NCBI RefSeq assembly: GCF_900129835.1
Contig: NZ_FQXA01000005.1
Coordinates: forward strand, 248,001 to 312,000
DNA: 64,000 nucleotides
Origin: Stutzerimonas xanthomarina DSM 18231
Lineage (GTDB): Bacteria > Pseudomonadota > Gammaproteobacteria > Pseudomonadales > Pseudomonadaceae
Reading direction: 5' to 3'
Numbering within the stretch: the first letter of the stretch is position 1; every line of letters begins with the position of its first letter. Of this stretch, positions 55,877-64,000 are shown one piece after another. The translations under genes and the position numbers were made by a program. The notes under the pieces were generated by a model, which was given only the letters and a program-made list of their open reading frames with translations, was not told the origin of the DNA and did not search any database.

Positions 55877-56770
55877 ATGAGCAACTGGCTGGTAGACAAG
55901 CTGATCCCCTCGATCATGCGCTCGGAAACGCAGAAAAGCTCAGTGCCCGAAGGACTGTGGCACAAGTGTCCGTCGTGTGAAGCGGTGCTCTATCGGCCGG
56001 AGCTGGAGAAAACCCTGGATGTCTGCCCGAAGTGTCAGCATCACATGCGGATCGACGCGCGGACGCGGCTGGATATATTCCTCGATAAGGATGGCCGCGA
56101 AGAGATCGCTGCGGAGCTCGAACCAGTCGATCGACTGAAATTCCGGGATAGTAAGAAATACAAGGACCGCCTGTCCGCTGCGCAGAAGCAAACTGGGGAA
56201 AAGGATGCCCTAATCGCAATGAGCGGAACCTTGATGCAAATGCCGGTCGTGGCCTGCGCGTTCGAGTTTTCGTTCATGGGCGGTTCCATGGGGGCAATCG
56301 TAGGGGAGCGTTTTGTGCGTGCTGCGAACGCCGCGCTTGAACAACGCTGCCCTCTGGTCTGCTTTGCCGCATCCGGCGGCGCGCGGATGCAGGAGGCGCT
56401 GATTTCGCTGATGCAGATGGCCAAGACATCCGCAGTCCTGGCCCGTATGCGCGAGGAGGGGTTGCCATTCATCTCCGTCCTGACCGACCCGGTTTATGGT
56501 GGTGTGTCGGCAAGTCTCGCCATGTTGGGCGACGTGATAGTCGCGGAACCTAAGGCGCTGATTGGCTTTGCCGGTCCGCGCGTGATTGAGCAGACGGTGC
56601 GTGAGAAGCTACCAGAAGGCTTTCAGCGTAGTGAATTCCTGCTTGATCATGGGGCGATCGACCTGATCATCCCGCGCTCCGAACTGCGAGCTCGCCTATC
56701 GCGTCTTCTGGCCCAGCTTCAGCAGTTGCCTACCCCGGGCGAACCCGCTTTGGTTACGGCCGACGCATGA
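55877..56770 (+). CDS. accD: Acetyl-CoA carboxylase carboxyltransferase subunit beta
   Basis: 297 residues from ATG at 55877 ([22 protein letters not shown] ahead). Zinc ribbon with four Cys: CPSC and CPKC at about 34-57. Crotonase-like carboxyltransferase core with [16 protein letters not shown] and [10 protein letters not shown]. With AccA it moves the carboxyl from biotin to acetyl-CoA, first step of fatty acid synthesis. Its stop overlaps folC by four bases. Confidence 0.98.
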   Translation: MSNWLVDKLIPSIMRSETQKSSVPEGLWHKCPSCEAVLYRPELEKTLDVCPKCQHHMRIDARTRLDIFLDKDGREEIAAELEPVDRLKFRDSKKYKDRLSAAQKQTGEKDALIAMSGTLMQMPVVACAFEFSFMGGSMGAIVGERFVRAANAALEQRCPLVCFAASGGARMQEALISLMQMAKTSAVLARMREEGLPFISVLTDPVYGGVSASLAMLGDVIVAEPKALIGFAGPRVIEQTVREKLPEGFQRSEFLLDHGAIDLIIPRSELRARLSRLLAQLQQLPTPGEPALVTADA

Positions 56771-58071
56771 TCCGGCGGAGCCTGACGGACTGGCTCGAAT
56801 ACCTGGAGCAGCTGCATCCTGTTGCCATTGATATGGGGCTCGAACGGTCCCGTGAAGTCGCGGCGAGGCTCGGGCTCACACGCCCGGCTCCCCAGGTCGT
56901 TACCGTTACCGGCACCAACGGCAAGGGTTCCACATGCGCCTTCATTGCTCGGATGCTGGCCGGACAGGGTAAGACGGTGGGTGTTTACAGTTCACCGCAT
57001 CTGTTGCGCTACAACGAGCGGGTTCGTCTCAATCATGCCGATGCGACAGACGAGGCCTTATGCGAAGCATTCGAGGCTGTGGAGCAAGCACGCGGCTCTG
57101 TTTCCCTAACCTACTTTGAAATGGGTACGCTGGCTGCTTTCTGGCTTTTCGAGCGCGAAGCGCTTGATGCTGTGGTTCTGGAAGTCGGGTTAGGCGGGCG
57201 TCTCGATGCGGTAAATCTCGTTGATGCCGACGTGGCGGTGGTGACCAATATCGGTCTGGATCATGCCGAATGGCTTGGAACGACCCGCGAAAGCGTGGCA
57301 GTTGAAAAAGCCGGAATATTTCGCCCAACAAAGCCCGCTGTATGTGGCGACTTCGATCCGCCAGCATCAATGCTGGGAAGTGCTGCCCGGTCCGCTGTGC
57401 CGTTGTTGATCCGTGGGCGTGATTTCGATCTGACCAAGGAGGCAGGCCGGTGGTGTTGGCGTGGCAAAGACGCCAAAGGGCATAGCCGAGAGTTGCTCGA
57501 TCTACCGATGCTCAACCTGCCGCTGGATAACGCAGCGGTAGCGCTGCAGGCGTTTGCATTGCTCGAGTCCTCATGGAACCCGGAACAACTCGTCCAGGCG
57601 CTACAAAACACCCGCATTACCGGTCGCCTGGATCGGCGCAGTGTCTGCTGGCGCGGCGTTGAGCTGACGATAATGCTGGACGTCGGACATAACCCCCATG
57701 CAGCTGCCTTCCTGGCCGGTCAACTGCTTCAAGAATCGATATCCGGTCGCCGCCTCGCAGTTTTCGGTCTTTTGGCTGATAAAGACCTTTTCGGCGTGAT
57801 GAATGCGCTGGAAGGCGTTTTCGATGCCTGGGCGGTTGCGCCGTTGCCCACCCCTCGTTCGCGAACGGCAGGTGAGTTGAGTTCGGCATTGATGGAACGG
57901 GGCGCGGCCGTCACTATCTATCCTGGAATATCCGAAGCGCTCCAGCAGCAGTGTGAGCACGCGCGCAAGGGTGACGAGATAGTTGTGTTTGGATCTTTTT
58001 ACTGCGTGGCTGAAGCGTTGGCTTGGCTTGACCGGCACGCATCGAGTGGAGGGCATGCTTTTGGTGGATAG
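56767..58071 (+). CDS. folC: Dihydrofolate synthase / folylpolyglutamate synthase
   Basis: 434 residues. Mur-ligase type P-loop [12 protein letters not shown] (about 49-60), the [10 protein letters not shown] block, [11 protein letters not shown] and the C-terminal domain [10 protein letters not shown]. Adds glutamate to dihydropteroate and folates. ATGA overlap with accD and 17-base overlap with the SPOR gene indicate an operon. Confidence 0.96.
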   Translation: MIRRSLTDWLEYLEQLHPVAIDMGLERSREVAARLGLTRPAPQVVTVTGTNGKGSTCAFIARMLAGQGKTVGVYSSPHLLRYNERVRLNHADATDEALCEAFEAVEQARGSVSLTYFEMGTLAAFWLFEREALDAVVLEVGLGGRLDAVNLVDADVAVVTNIGLDHAEWLGTTRESVAVEKAGIFRPTKPAVCGDFDPPASMLGSAARSAVPLLIRGRDFDLTKEAGRWCWRGKDAKGHSRELLDLPMLNLPLDNAAVALQAFALLESSWNPEQLVQALQNTRITGRLDRRSVCWRGVELTIMLDVGHNPHAAAFLAGQLLQESISGRRLAVFGLLADKDLFGVMNALEGVFDAWAVAPLPTPRSRTAGELSSALMERGAAVTIYPGISEALQQQCEHARKGDEIVVFGSFYCVAEALAWLDRHASSGGHAFGG

Positions 58072-58675
58072 AGGATTGTTGCAGCGTATCGTTGGCGCGT
58101 TGGTGCTTGTTGCGCTGGCAGTGATATTCGTGCCGATGCTTTTCAATCGTGATGATGCCGGCCAGCAGGTCGTCGTCGATGCGCCGGCAATGCCAGAAGC
58201 GCCGGCAACACCGGTTATTGAAACACAGCCTGTAGAGGTGCCTGAGCCAGAGGTCAGCGCGCTCCCTGAAGAGTACGAGATTATCGAAGAACAGTCGGCG
58301 GACAATTCCAGTCGTCCTGCTGACCCGATCAGTTCCGCCCCCCCTGAGGCAAAGCCTGCTCCGGAAGCACCCGTGCCGGCAATCACCGCGGCTCCGCCGG
58401 CGACGGCTGAAGAGCAGCGGCTGGATGCGGCCAACCTACCGGTCAGTTGGTCCGTGCAACTGGCCAGCCTCTCCAGTCGTGAGAACGCCGATAAGCTGCA
58501 GAAAACACTGCGGTCTCAAGGCTATAACGCCTATATACGCACTGCCGACGGGATGAATCGGGTATTTGTAGGGCCGTTGGTCGAGCGGGCGGAGGCCAAT
58601 CGTCTGCGCGATCAATTGCAGCGACAGCAGAAACTCGACGGATTCGTAGTACGTTTTAAGCCGGAGCAAGACTGA
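58055..58675 (+). CDS. SPOR-domain inner-membrane protein (DedD-like)
   Basis: 206 residues from ATG at 58055 (GGAGGG ahead), overlapping folC. One membrane helix at about 11-29 (IVGALVLVALAVIFVPMLF), a Pro/Glu-rich periplasmic linker, and a C-terminal SPOR domain starting at VSWSVQLASLSSR with RVFVGPLVERAEANRLRDQL. SPOR domains bind glycan strands without stem peptides at the division septum; DedD of E. coli has this layout and this genomic position. The SPOR domain aligns without gaps to that of the secretin gene 4 kb downstream. Confidence 0.93.
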   Translation: MLLVDRGLLQRIVGALVLVALAVIFVPMLFNRDDAGQQVVVDAPAMPEAPATPVIETQPVEVPEPEVSALPEEYEIIEEQSADNSSRPADPISSAPPEAKPAPEAPVPAITAAPPATAEEQRLDAANLPVSWSVQLASLSSRENADKLQKTLRSQGYNAYIRTADGMNRVFVGPLVERAEANRLRDQLQRQQKLDGFVVRFKPEQD

Positions 58676-58756
58676 TTTTTCAAAGGCATTCCACTTCGTT
58701 GGAAAGCCAGTCGGGAGGGCGCCTTCGTGGTGCTTACTCCCGGGCGGGCGCTCTGC

Positions 58757-58762
58757 TAAAAT
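58757..58762 (+). promoter_or_regulatory. Candidate -10 upstream of cvpA
   Basis: TAAAAT followed by ACGCCGCC, 31 bases before the cvpA start; no convincing -35. Only the -10 and its GC-rich discriminator are supported. Confidence 0.3.
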
Positions 58763-58792
58763 ACGCCGCCTTTCTCCTTTGCAGGAAACCCT

Positions 58793-59305
58793 GTGGCATT
58801 CACCTGGGTCGATTGGGCGTTTATCGCCGTTGTGGTCATTTCCAGTCTGATCAGTTTGAAGCGCGGTTTCGTCAAGGAGGCGCTTTCTCTGCTCACCTGG
58901 ATCATCGCGGGTGTTGTCGCCTGGATGTTCGGCGGGGCGCTTTCGCATCACCTCTCTGAGTTCATCAGCACACCTTCCTTCCAGGTCATTGCGGCATGCG
59001 CGATTCTGTTCGTCATGACATTGTTAGTCGGAGCGCTGGTCAACTTCCTGATCGGAGAGCTGGTGCGGGTCACCGGCCTTTCTGGTACCGATCGTTTTCT
59101 TGGCATGGTATTCGGTGCAGCCCGCGGAGGGCTGTTGGTCGTGGTATTGGTTGGTCTGCTCAGCCTTGCCCCTGTCCAGCAGGATCCCTGGTGGCGTGAA
59201 TCGACCCTGCTGCCTCATTTTCTGTTGGTTGCCGACTGGTCGAAGAACCTGATTCTCGGGTTTGGAAGTCAGTGGGTAGCCGGCTCGCTCGATGCTTCAA
59301 GCTGA
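58793..59305 (+). CDS. cvpA: CvpA family inner membrane protein
   Basis: 170 residues from GTG at 58793 (AGGAAA ahead). Four predicted helices: FTWVDWAFIAVVVISSLISL, LLTWIIAGVVAWMFGG, VIAACAILFVMTLLVGALVNF and GAARGGLLVVVLVGLLSLA, with the family's signature GLSGTDRFLGMVFGAARG. Known to be needed for colicin V production; linked to envelope homeostasis, mechanism unclear. Sits ahead of purF as in most gamma-proteobacteria. Confidence 0.95.
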   Translation: MAFTWVDWAFIAVVVISSLISLKRGFVKEALSLLTWIIAGVVAWMFGGALSHHLSEFISTPSFQVIAACAILFVMTLLVGALVNFLIGELVRVTGLSGTDRFLGMVFGAARGGLLVVVLVGLLSLAPVQQDPWWRESTLLPHFLLVADWSKNLILGFGSQWVAGSLDASS

Positions 59306-59389
59306 GACGAGCAATCATTAGAAGGACCTGTCCAGGCTAAAGCCTGTGCTATGTCCGGATCAGCCTGTAACAACTGAGAGGTTCCTTGC

Positions 59390-60895
59390 ATGTGTGGCAT
59401 TGTCGGCATTGTCGGTAAGTCGAACGTCAATCAGGCGTTGTATGACGCGCTTACCGTACTGCAACATCGCGGGCAGGACGCCGCCGGAATCGTGACCAGT
59501 GACAGCGGCAAGCTATTTCTGCGCAAGGACAACGGGCTGGTTCGGGACGTATTCCAGCAGCGTCACATGCAGCGGCTGGTAGGCAACATGGGGATTGGCC
59601 ATGTGCGTTATCCCACCGCGGGAAGTTCGAGCTCGGCGGAGGCGCAACCTTTTTATGTGAACTCCCCTTATGGCATCACGCTCGCGCATAACGGCAACCT
59701 GACTAACGTCGACCAGTTGACCAAGGAAATCTACGAATCCGATCTGCGCCATGTGAACACCAATTCTGACTCGGAAGTACTGCTCAACGTTTTCGCTCAC
59801 GAGCTGGCAGTACGAGGCAAGTTGCAGCCCACCGAGGAGGATGTCTTTGCGGCCGTTGCGAAGGTGCATGAACGTTGTGTGGGCGGGTATGCCGTAGTGG
59901 CTATGGTGACAGGCTATGGCATCGTCGGCTTCCGCGATCCGCATGCAATCCGTCCAATCGTGTTCGGGCAGCGGCACACCGATCAGGGCGTGGAGTACAT
60001 GATCGCGTCCGAAAGCGTTGCGCTGGACGTGCTGGGCTTTTCACTGATTCGCGATCTCGCCCCGGGCGAAGCCGTCTACATCACGGCAGATGGCAAGTTG
60101 TACACCCGCCAGTGCGCGCCAAACCCGCACTATGCGCCCTGCATCTTCGAACATGTCTATCTGGCGCGTTCGGACTCGCTGATGGATGGCGTTTCGGTAT
60201 ACAAGGCGCGCTTGCGCATGGGCGAGAAGCTGGCTGACAAGATCCTTCGCGAGCGCCCCGAGCACGACATCGACGTCGTCATCCCGATTCCCGACACCAG
60301 TCGCACGGCTGCCTTGGAGCTGGCCAATCGGCTGGGCGTGAAGTTTCGCGAAGGCTTCGTCAAGAATCGTTACATTGGCCGGACCTTCATCATGCCCGGC
60401 CAGGCAGCGCGCAAGAAATCGGTGCGGCAGAAACTCAATGCCATCGATCTCGAATTCCGCGGCAAGAACGTCATGCTAGTGGATGACTCGATTGTCCGCG
60501 GTACTACGTGCAAGCAGATCATCCAGATGGCCCGCGAAGCCGGCGCAAAAAACGTCTATTTCTGTTCTGCAGCACCGGCCGTTCGCTATCCGAACGTTTA
60601 TGGCATCGATATGCCCAGTGCGCACGAGCTCATCGCGCACAATCGCAGTACCGAACAGGTCGCTGAGCTGATAGGTGCCGATTGGCTGATCTATCAGGAC
60701 CTAACGGACCTGATCGATGCGGTGGGTGGCGGTAAAGTAAAAATAGAGAACTTCGATTGCGCAGTGTTTGACGGTAAGTATGTGACGGGTGACATCGATG
60801 ATGTCTATCTGCACAAGATCGAACAGGCCCGCAACGACCTGAGCAAAAGCAAGGGTGTCGCCGGCAGCGCCATTATCGACCTGTATAACAACTGA
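59390..60895 (+). CDS. purF: Amidophosphoribosyltransferase
   Basis: 501 residues. Catalytic Cys2 in [11 protein letters not shown] after removal of the initiator Met. N-terminal glutaminase domain ([16 protein letters not shown]), C-terminal PRPP domain with [18 protein letters not shown]. First committed step of purine synthesis. Follows cvpA by 84 bases and precedes metZ. Confidence 0.98.
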   Translation: MCGIVGIVGKSNVNQALYDALTVLQHRGQDAAGIVTSDSGKLFLRKDNGLVRDVFQQRHMQRLVGNMGIGHVRYPTAGSSSSAEAQPFYVNSPYGITLAHNGNLTNVDQLTKEIYESDLRHVNTNSDSEVLLNVFAHELAVRGKLQPTEEDVFAAVAKVHERCVGGYAVVAMVTGYGIVGFRDPHAIRPIVFGQRHTDQGVEYMIASESVALDVLGFSLIRDLAPGEAVYITADGKLYTRQCAPNPHYAPCIFEHVYLARSDSLMDGVSVYKARLRMGEKLADKILRERPEHDIDVVIPIPDTSRTAALELANRLGVKFREGFVKNRYIGRTFIMPGQAARKKSVRQKLNAIDLEFRGKNVMLVDDSIVRGTTCKQIIQMAREAGAKNVYFCSAAPAVRYPNVYGIDMPSAHELIAHNRSTEQVAELIGADWLIYQDLTDLIDAVGGGKVKIENFDCAVFDGKYVTGDIDDVYLHKIEQARNDLSKSKGVAGSAIIDLYNN

Positions 60896-60941
60896 TCGAA
60901 CCGGCGGCCTTTGCCGCCTTGGTCCAAGGGTGGAAATGACT

Positions 60942-62153
60942 ATGACAACCGACTGGGACGCAGGCCGGCTGGACAGCGATTTGTCTGGTGCAAATATGGA
61001 TACGCTGGCTGTTCGAGCGGGCCAGCGTCGCTCGCCGGAAGGGGAGCATGGCGAAGCGCTGTTCTTCACTTCCAGCTATGTGTTTCGAAGTGCCGCTGAC
61101 GCTGCATCGCGTTTTGCCGGTGAGGTTCCGGGTAATGTCTATTCACGCTATACCAACCCCACAGTGCGAGCGTTTGAAGAACGCATTGCCGCCATGGAGG
61201 GTGCCGAGCAGGCCGTAGCGACCGCCTCAGGGATGTCCGCGATTCTCGCCATGGTGATGAGCTTGTGTTCTGCCGGCGACCACGTGCTGGTTTCGCGCAG
61301 CGTTTTCGGCGCGACGGTTTCGTTGTTCGAGAAATACCTCAAACGTTTTGGGCTGCAGGTCGATTACGTACCGCTTACCGACCTTGCTGCTTGGGCGCCG
61401 GCATTCAAGTCCAACACCAGGTTGGTTTTCGTTGAGTCCCCCTCCAATCCGCTGGCTGAGTTGGTGGATATCGCCGAGCTGGCAACGCTGTGTCACAGCA
61501 AGGGTGCCATGCTCGCTGTGGACAATTGCTTCTGCACGCCGGTCTTGCAGCAGCCATTGGCACTTGGTGCCGATATCGTCATTCATTCCGCCACGAAATA
61601 CATCGATGGCCAAGGCCGTTGCCTCGGCGGTGTGGTTGCTGGTCGTGCCGAGCTGATGAAGGAAGTGGTGGGCTTTCTGCGCACCGCCGGGCCCACGCTG
61701 AGTCCGTTTAACGCTTGGGTGTTTCTGAAAGGGCTGGAGACGCTGCGCCTGCGGATGCAGGCCCATTGCGCCAGTGCACGGGTACTGGCGGAGTGGTTGG
61801 AGCAACAGCCTGGCGTCGACAGGGTCTACTACGCAGGTTTGCCAAGCCACCCACAACATGAGCTGGCAAAGCGTCAACAGAAAGACTTTGGCGCGGTGCT
61901 GAGCTTCGAGGTGGCCGGGGGCAAGGAGGGCGCCTGGCGTTTCATCGATGCCACCCGTCTGATCTCCATCACGGCGAACCTGGGCGACAGCAAAACCACC
62001 ATCACCCATCCTGGATCCACCACCCATGGACGGCTTTCTGCCGAAGACCGGGCCAAGGCCGGCATTAGGGATAGCTTGATTCGGCTCGCTGTCGGACTTG
62101 AGGACGTGGCTGACCTACAAGCTGATCTGGCACGAGGGTTGGCAGCGCTATAA
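60942..62153 (+). CDS. metZ: O-succinylhomoserine sulfhydrylase
   Basis: 403 residues from ATG at 60942 (MTTDWDAGRLDSDLSG); an ATG two codons upstream at 60936 is also possible. Cys/Met-metabolism PLP enzyme with SRYTNPTVRAFEERIA, ESPSNPLAELVDI and the PLP Lys in HSATKYIDGQGR. Makes homocysteine from O-succinylhomoserine and sulfide, the direct-sulfhydrylation route of pseudomonads. Close relatives include cystathionine gamma-synthase, but the position after purF and the N-terminus are those of MetZ. Confidence 0.95.
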   Translation: MTTDWDAGRLDSDLSGANMDTLAVRAGQRRSPEGEHGEALFFTSSYVFRSAADAASRFAGEVPGNVYSRYTNPTVRAFEERIAAMEGAEQAVATASGMSAILAMVMSLCSAGDHVLVSRSVFGATVSLFEKYLKRFGLQVDYVPLTDLAAWAPAFKSNTRLVFVESPSNPLAELVDIAELATLCHSKGAMLAVDNCFCTPVLQQPLALGADIVIHSATKYIDGQGRCLGGVVAGRAELMKEVVGFLRTAGPTLSPFNAWVFLKGLETLRLRMQAHCASARVLAEWLEQQPGVDRVYYAGLPSHPQHELAKRQQKDFGAVLSFEVAGGKEGAWRFIDATRLISITANLGDSKTTITHPGSTTHGRLSAEDRAKAGIRDSLIRLAVGLEDVADLQADLARGLAAL

Positions 62154-62167
62154 ATCGAGACGGCAAT

Positions 62168-62199
62168 AAAAGACCCCCGTTTTTTAGCGGGGGTCTTTT
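62168..62199. terminator. Bidirectional terminator between metZ and the secretin gene
   Basis: Twelve-base stem AAAAGACCCCCG/CGGGGGTCTTTT with an eight-base loop, A-run on one side and T-run on the other. Works for metZ (+) and, read backwards, for the secretin gene (-). Confidence 0.9.
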
Positions 62200-62250
62200 A
62201 TTTGGGGGTTCGTGCGCCAACGTGAGCCTGCGGTGCGGAGGTTCAGTTCT

Positions 62251-64000
62251 TCAATTCTTCGTCGGCTCGAAGGTCACCACAAAACCGTCAAGCCGCTGTT
62301 CGATTTCCAGTTCATCGCGAATCCGCTTGGCTTCCGGTCGACTGTCTATCGGGCCTACGAACACCCGATGCGTGCGACCGGTGACGCGCAGGTAGGCGTC
62401 GAATCCCTCCTCGCGGAGCTTGTTCATCAGTGCCTGCGCACTGTCGCCGTTTTGCAGGCTCGCCAGTTGCACTGCCCAGCCTGAGCGAGCGGGCGCCTGA
62501 ATCGGAGGCTGCGGTTGTGAGGTGAAGCTCTGTGGCGCGCGCTGCGTTGCCGGGGTAGAAGGCATGCGGCTGCGTTGGCTGGCCTCGTTGGAGCGTAGGT
62601 CGATTGCCGGTGCCGGCTGTCCCTGTCCATCGAATAGGCCTTCCGGAGTGGCTGGCAGGATGCTTGGACTGCCTGGGCTGGCTTCAATGACTCGGATATC
62701 GCTGTACTTCTTGCCAGACAGCGCTGCCAGGCCGGCACGGTCACGAATTACCGTAGGGCGCAGAAACACCATCAGGTTGCGTTTGATATGGCTTTCCTGG
62801 GTCGAGCGGAACAATGCACCCAGAAATGGAATGTCCCCGAGTAGCGGCACTTTGGAGTCGGTTCGGGTCACGTCGTCCTGAATCAACCCGCCAAGCACGA
62901 TGACCTGGCCGTCCTCGGCGAGGATGGTGCTCTTGATCGATCGTTTGTTGGTGACCAGATCCACGGCTTGGGCCGAGAGGCTGGCGGACGGCGCAATCGA
63001 GGAAATCTCCTGCTCGATCTCCAGGCGCAGCGTTGCGCCCTCGTTGATATGCGGAACCACCTTGAGTGTGACGCCGATGTCCTCTCGCTCGATGGTGGTA
63101 AATGGGTTGTTGGCGCCGGAAGCATCCGTGGTGTAAGTGCCGGTCTGGAATGGCACGTTCTGGCCTACCAGGATCTCGGCTTCCTGATTGTCCAGCGTCA
63201 GCAGGCTTGGGGTGGACAGCAGGTTGCTCTTGCTGTTGGCAGACAGTGCGGTGATCAGTGCACCGAAGCTACGTGTACCCACACCGATGATGGCGCCGTC
63301 GGGCAAATTATCGGGTATCTCGTTGTCGTTGATGGCGTTGAGCACGCTGCCGATGGAAAGACCGGTATTACCAAAGCTGACACCACCGGCTCCGCCCGTG
63401 CCGCCGCGTGCGTCCACGGCCCACTGCACGCCGAGCGCGTCGGTGATATCGCCCGACACTTCGACGATGGCGGCCTCCACCATCACCTGCGCCCGTGGTA
63501 CATCAAGCTGGCGCACGATTGACTCGAGCGTCGAGATCAACTCGGGTTCGGCCAGCATGACCAAAGCGTTGAGACTCTCGTCCGCGCGGATGAGTATGTT
63601 CTGGTTACGTCCTCCCTGAACCTCGCCGTCTGTTGGTTCGGCAAGCCCTTCGGAAATGTCGCCAAGTGTCTCGGCCAGAGACTTGGCGTCATTGTGGCGC
63701 AAGCGAATCACCCGTGTATTGGCTGAGCGGGTGTTGGGCGTATCGAGCGTCTTGGCCAGGCTGGCCAGCTTCTGGCGCGCCAGCTCCGGTCCGGTGAAGA
63801 TCAGGCGATTGGTACGCGAATCGGCAATGATCTGCGCTCCTGCTGTGTCCTTGGCTTCGCCACGCGCCAAGGTATTACGCAGGACCTCAGCGATGTCGAC
63901 CGCCCAGCCGTATTGCAGATTCACTACCGCGTAATCGTCGTTCTGGGCTTTGTCGAGCTGCCGCACCAGATCTTCGATGCGTGCAATGTTGGCGCTGCGG
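62251..64000 (-). CDS. gspD: Type II secretion secretin GspD with C-terminal SPOR domain (3' part)
   Basis: 583 residues visible; the start lies beyond the right edge. The N domains are seen from the edge inward (RVIRLRHNDAKSLAETLGDIS; VVNLQYGWAVDIAEVL). The secretin core follows: MVEAAIVEVSGDITDALGVQWAV, VGQNVPFQTGTYTTDASG, LVTNKRSIKSTILAEDGQVIVLGGLIQDD and the pore end LGDIPFLGALFRSTQ. Behind VFLRPTVIRDRAGLAALSGKKYSDIRVIEA comes a Pro/Gln-rich linker and a SPOR domain (SGWAVQLASLQNG to DGFVVTFEP). Builds the outer membrane pore of type II secretion. The SPOR tail is unusual for GspD; the gene's position next to metZ is that of xcpQ in P. aeruginosa. Confidence 0.9.
   Translation of the reverse strand, partial: RSANIARIEDLVRQLDKAQNDDYAVVNLQYGWAVDIAEVLRNTLARGEAKDTAGAQIIADSRTNRLIFTGPELARQKLASLAKTLDTPNTRSANTRVIRLRHNDAKSLAETLGDISEGLAEPTDGEVQGGRNQNILIRADESLNALVMLAEPELISTLESIVRQLDVPRAQVMVEAAIVEVSGDITDALGVQWAVDARGGTGGAGGVSFGNTGLSIGSVLNAINDNEIPDNLPDGAIIGVGTRSFGALITALSANSKSNLLSTPSLLTLDNQEAEILVGQNVPFQTGTYTTDASGANNPFTTIEREDIGVTLKVVPHINEGATLRLEIEQEISSIAPSASLSAQAVDLVTNKRSIKSTILAEDGQVIVLGGLIQDDVTRTDSKVPLLGDIPFLGALFRSTQESHIKRNLMVFLRPTVIRDRAGLAALSGKKYSDIRVIEASPGSPSILPATPEGLFDGQGQPAPAIDLRSNEASQRSRMPSTPATQRAPQSFTSQPQPPIQAPARSGWAVQLASLQNGDSAQALMNKLREEGFDAYLRVTGRTHRVFVGPIDSRPEAKRIRDELEIEQRLDGFVVTFEPTKN

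Overview
The window is a stretch of chromosome from a gamma-proteobacterial pseudomonad. The best fit is the Pseudomonas stutzeri group (Stutzerimonas). This rests on the overall G+C-rich composition, on AmrZ, FimV, FlgM/FlgN and CsrA proteins of clearly pseudomonad type, on gene orders I know from Pseudomonas (alaS-lysC-csrA-tRNA; leuC-leuD-leuB-asd-fimV-truA-trpF-accD-folC-SPOR-cvpA-purF-metZ-secretin), and on an oadGAB sodium-pump operon. It is almost entirely core genome. I see no insertion sequence, prophage, CRISPR array, toxin-antitoxin pair or rRNA operon.

Layout. (1) 1-8.2 kb: the start of a ModE-type regulator with a ModE-like palindrome, a periplasmic glutathione peroxidase, FadL, a mercaptopyruvate sulfurtransferase, RNase D with YcgL, a small Met/His-rich secreted protein gene broken by two in-frame stops, YcgN, a predicted secreted metallopeptidase and threonine aldolase. 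(2) 8.4-13.3 kb: alaS, lysC, csrA, tRNA-Ser(GCU) and two identical tRNA-Arg(ACG) genes. (3) 13.3-18.9 kb: a small secreted protein, MgtE, and the oxaloacetate decarboxylase pump oadG-oadA-oadB. (4) 19.0-21.0 kb: amrZ, two tiny membrane or secreted proteins, tRNA-Arg(CCU) and a 646-bp stretch without genes. (5) 21.0-36.8 kb: a motility block. ycgR-like, flgN, flgM and flgA are on the minus strand. cheV, cheR and flgBCDEFGHIJKL are on the plus strand, with recognisable sigma-54 and sigma-28 promoters. (6) 36.9-45.1 kb: ComEA-like, YkvA-like, an HTH/unknown/Sel1 gene trio, DusC, an SDR enzyme, an Hsp20 with a likely RNA thermometer, and a four-PAS GGDEF-EAL protein. (7) 45.3-64 kb: a LysR regulator divergent from leuCD, then leuB, asd, fimV, truA, trpF, accD-folC-SPOR protein, cvpA, purF, metZ, and the 3' part of a type II secretion secretin.

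How the genes work together. Amino-acid supply is well represented: leucine (leuCDB), the aspartate family (lysC, asd, metZ), tryptophan (trpF) and purine entry (purF). The motility block is joined by c-di-GMP functions (the PilZ protein next to flgN and the GGDEF-EAL protein) and by AmrZ and CsrA, which in pseudomonads set the balance between motility and sessile life. FimV links to type IV pili and polarity.

Observations most worth following: the secretin carries a C-terminal SPOR domain that aligns without gaps (37 of 75 residues identical by hand) with the SPOR domain of the gene 4 kb away, which suggests a local domain duplication and fusion; the 140-codon reading frame at 4857-5279 is interrupted only by TAG and TAA at glutamine-like positions; flgE, flgK and flgL have low-G+C inner segments that look like recombined surface-exposed regions; an inverted pair of DnaA boxes lies at 37673-37695; the mgtE and hsp20 leaders can fold over their ribosome binding sites. 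All comparisons were made by eye; none has been run through a database.
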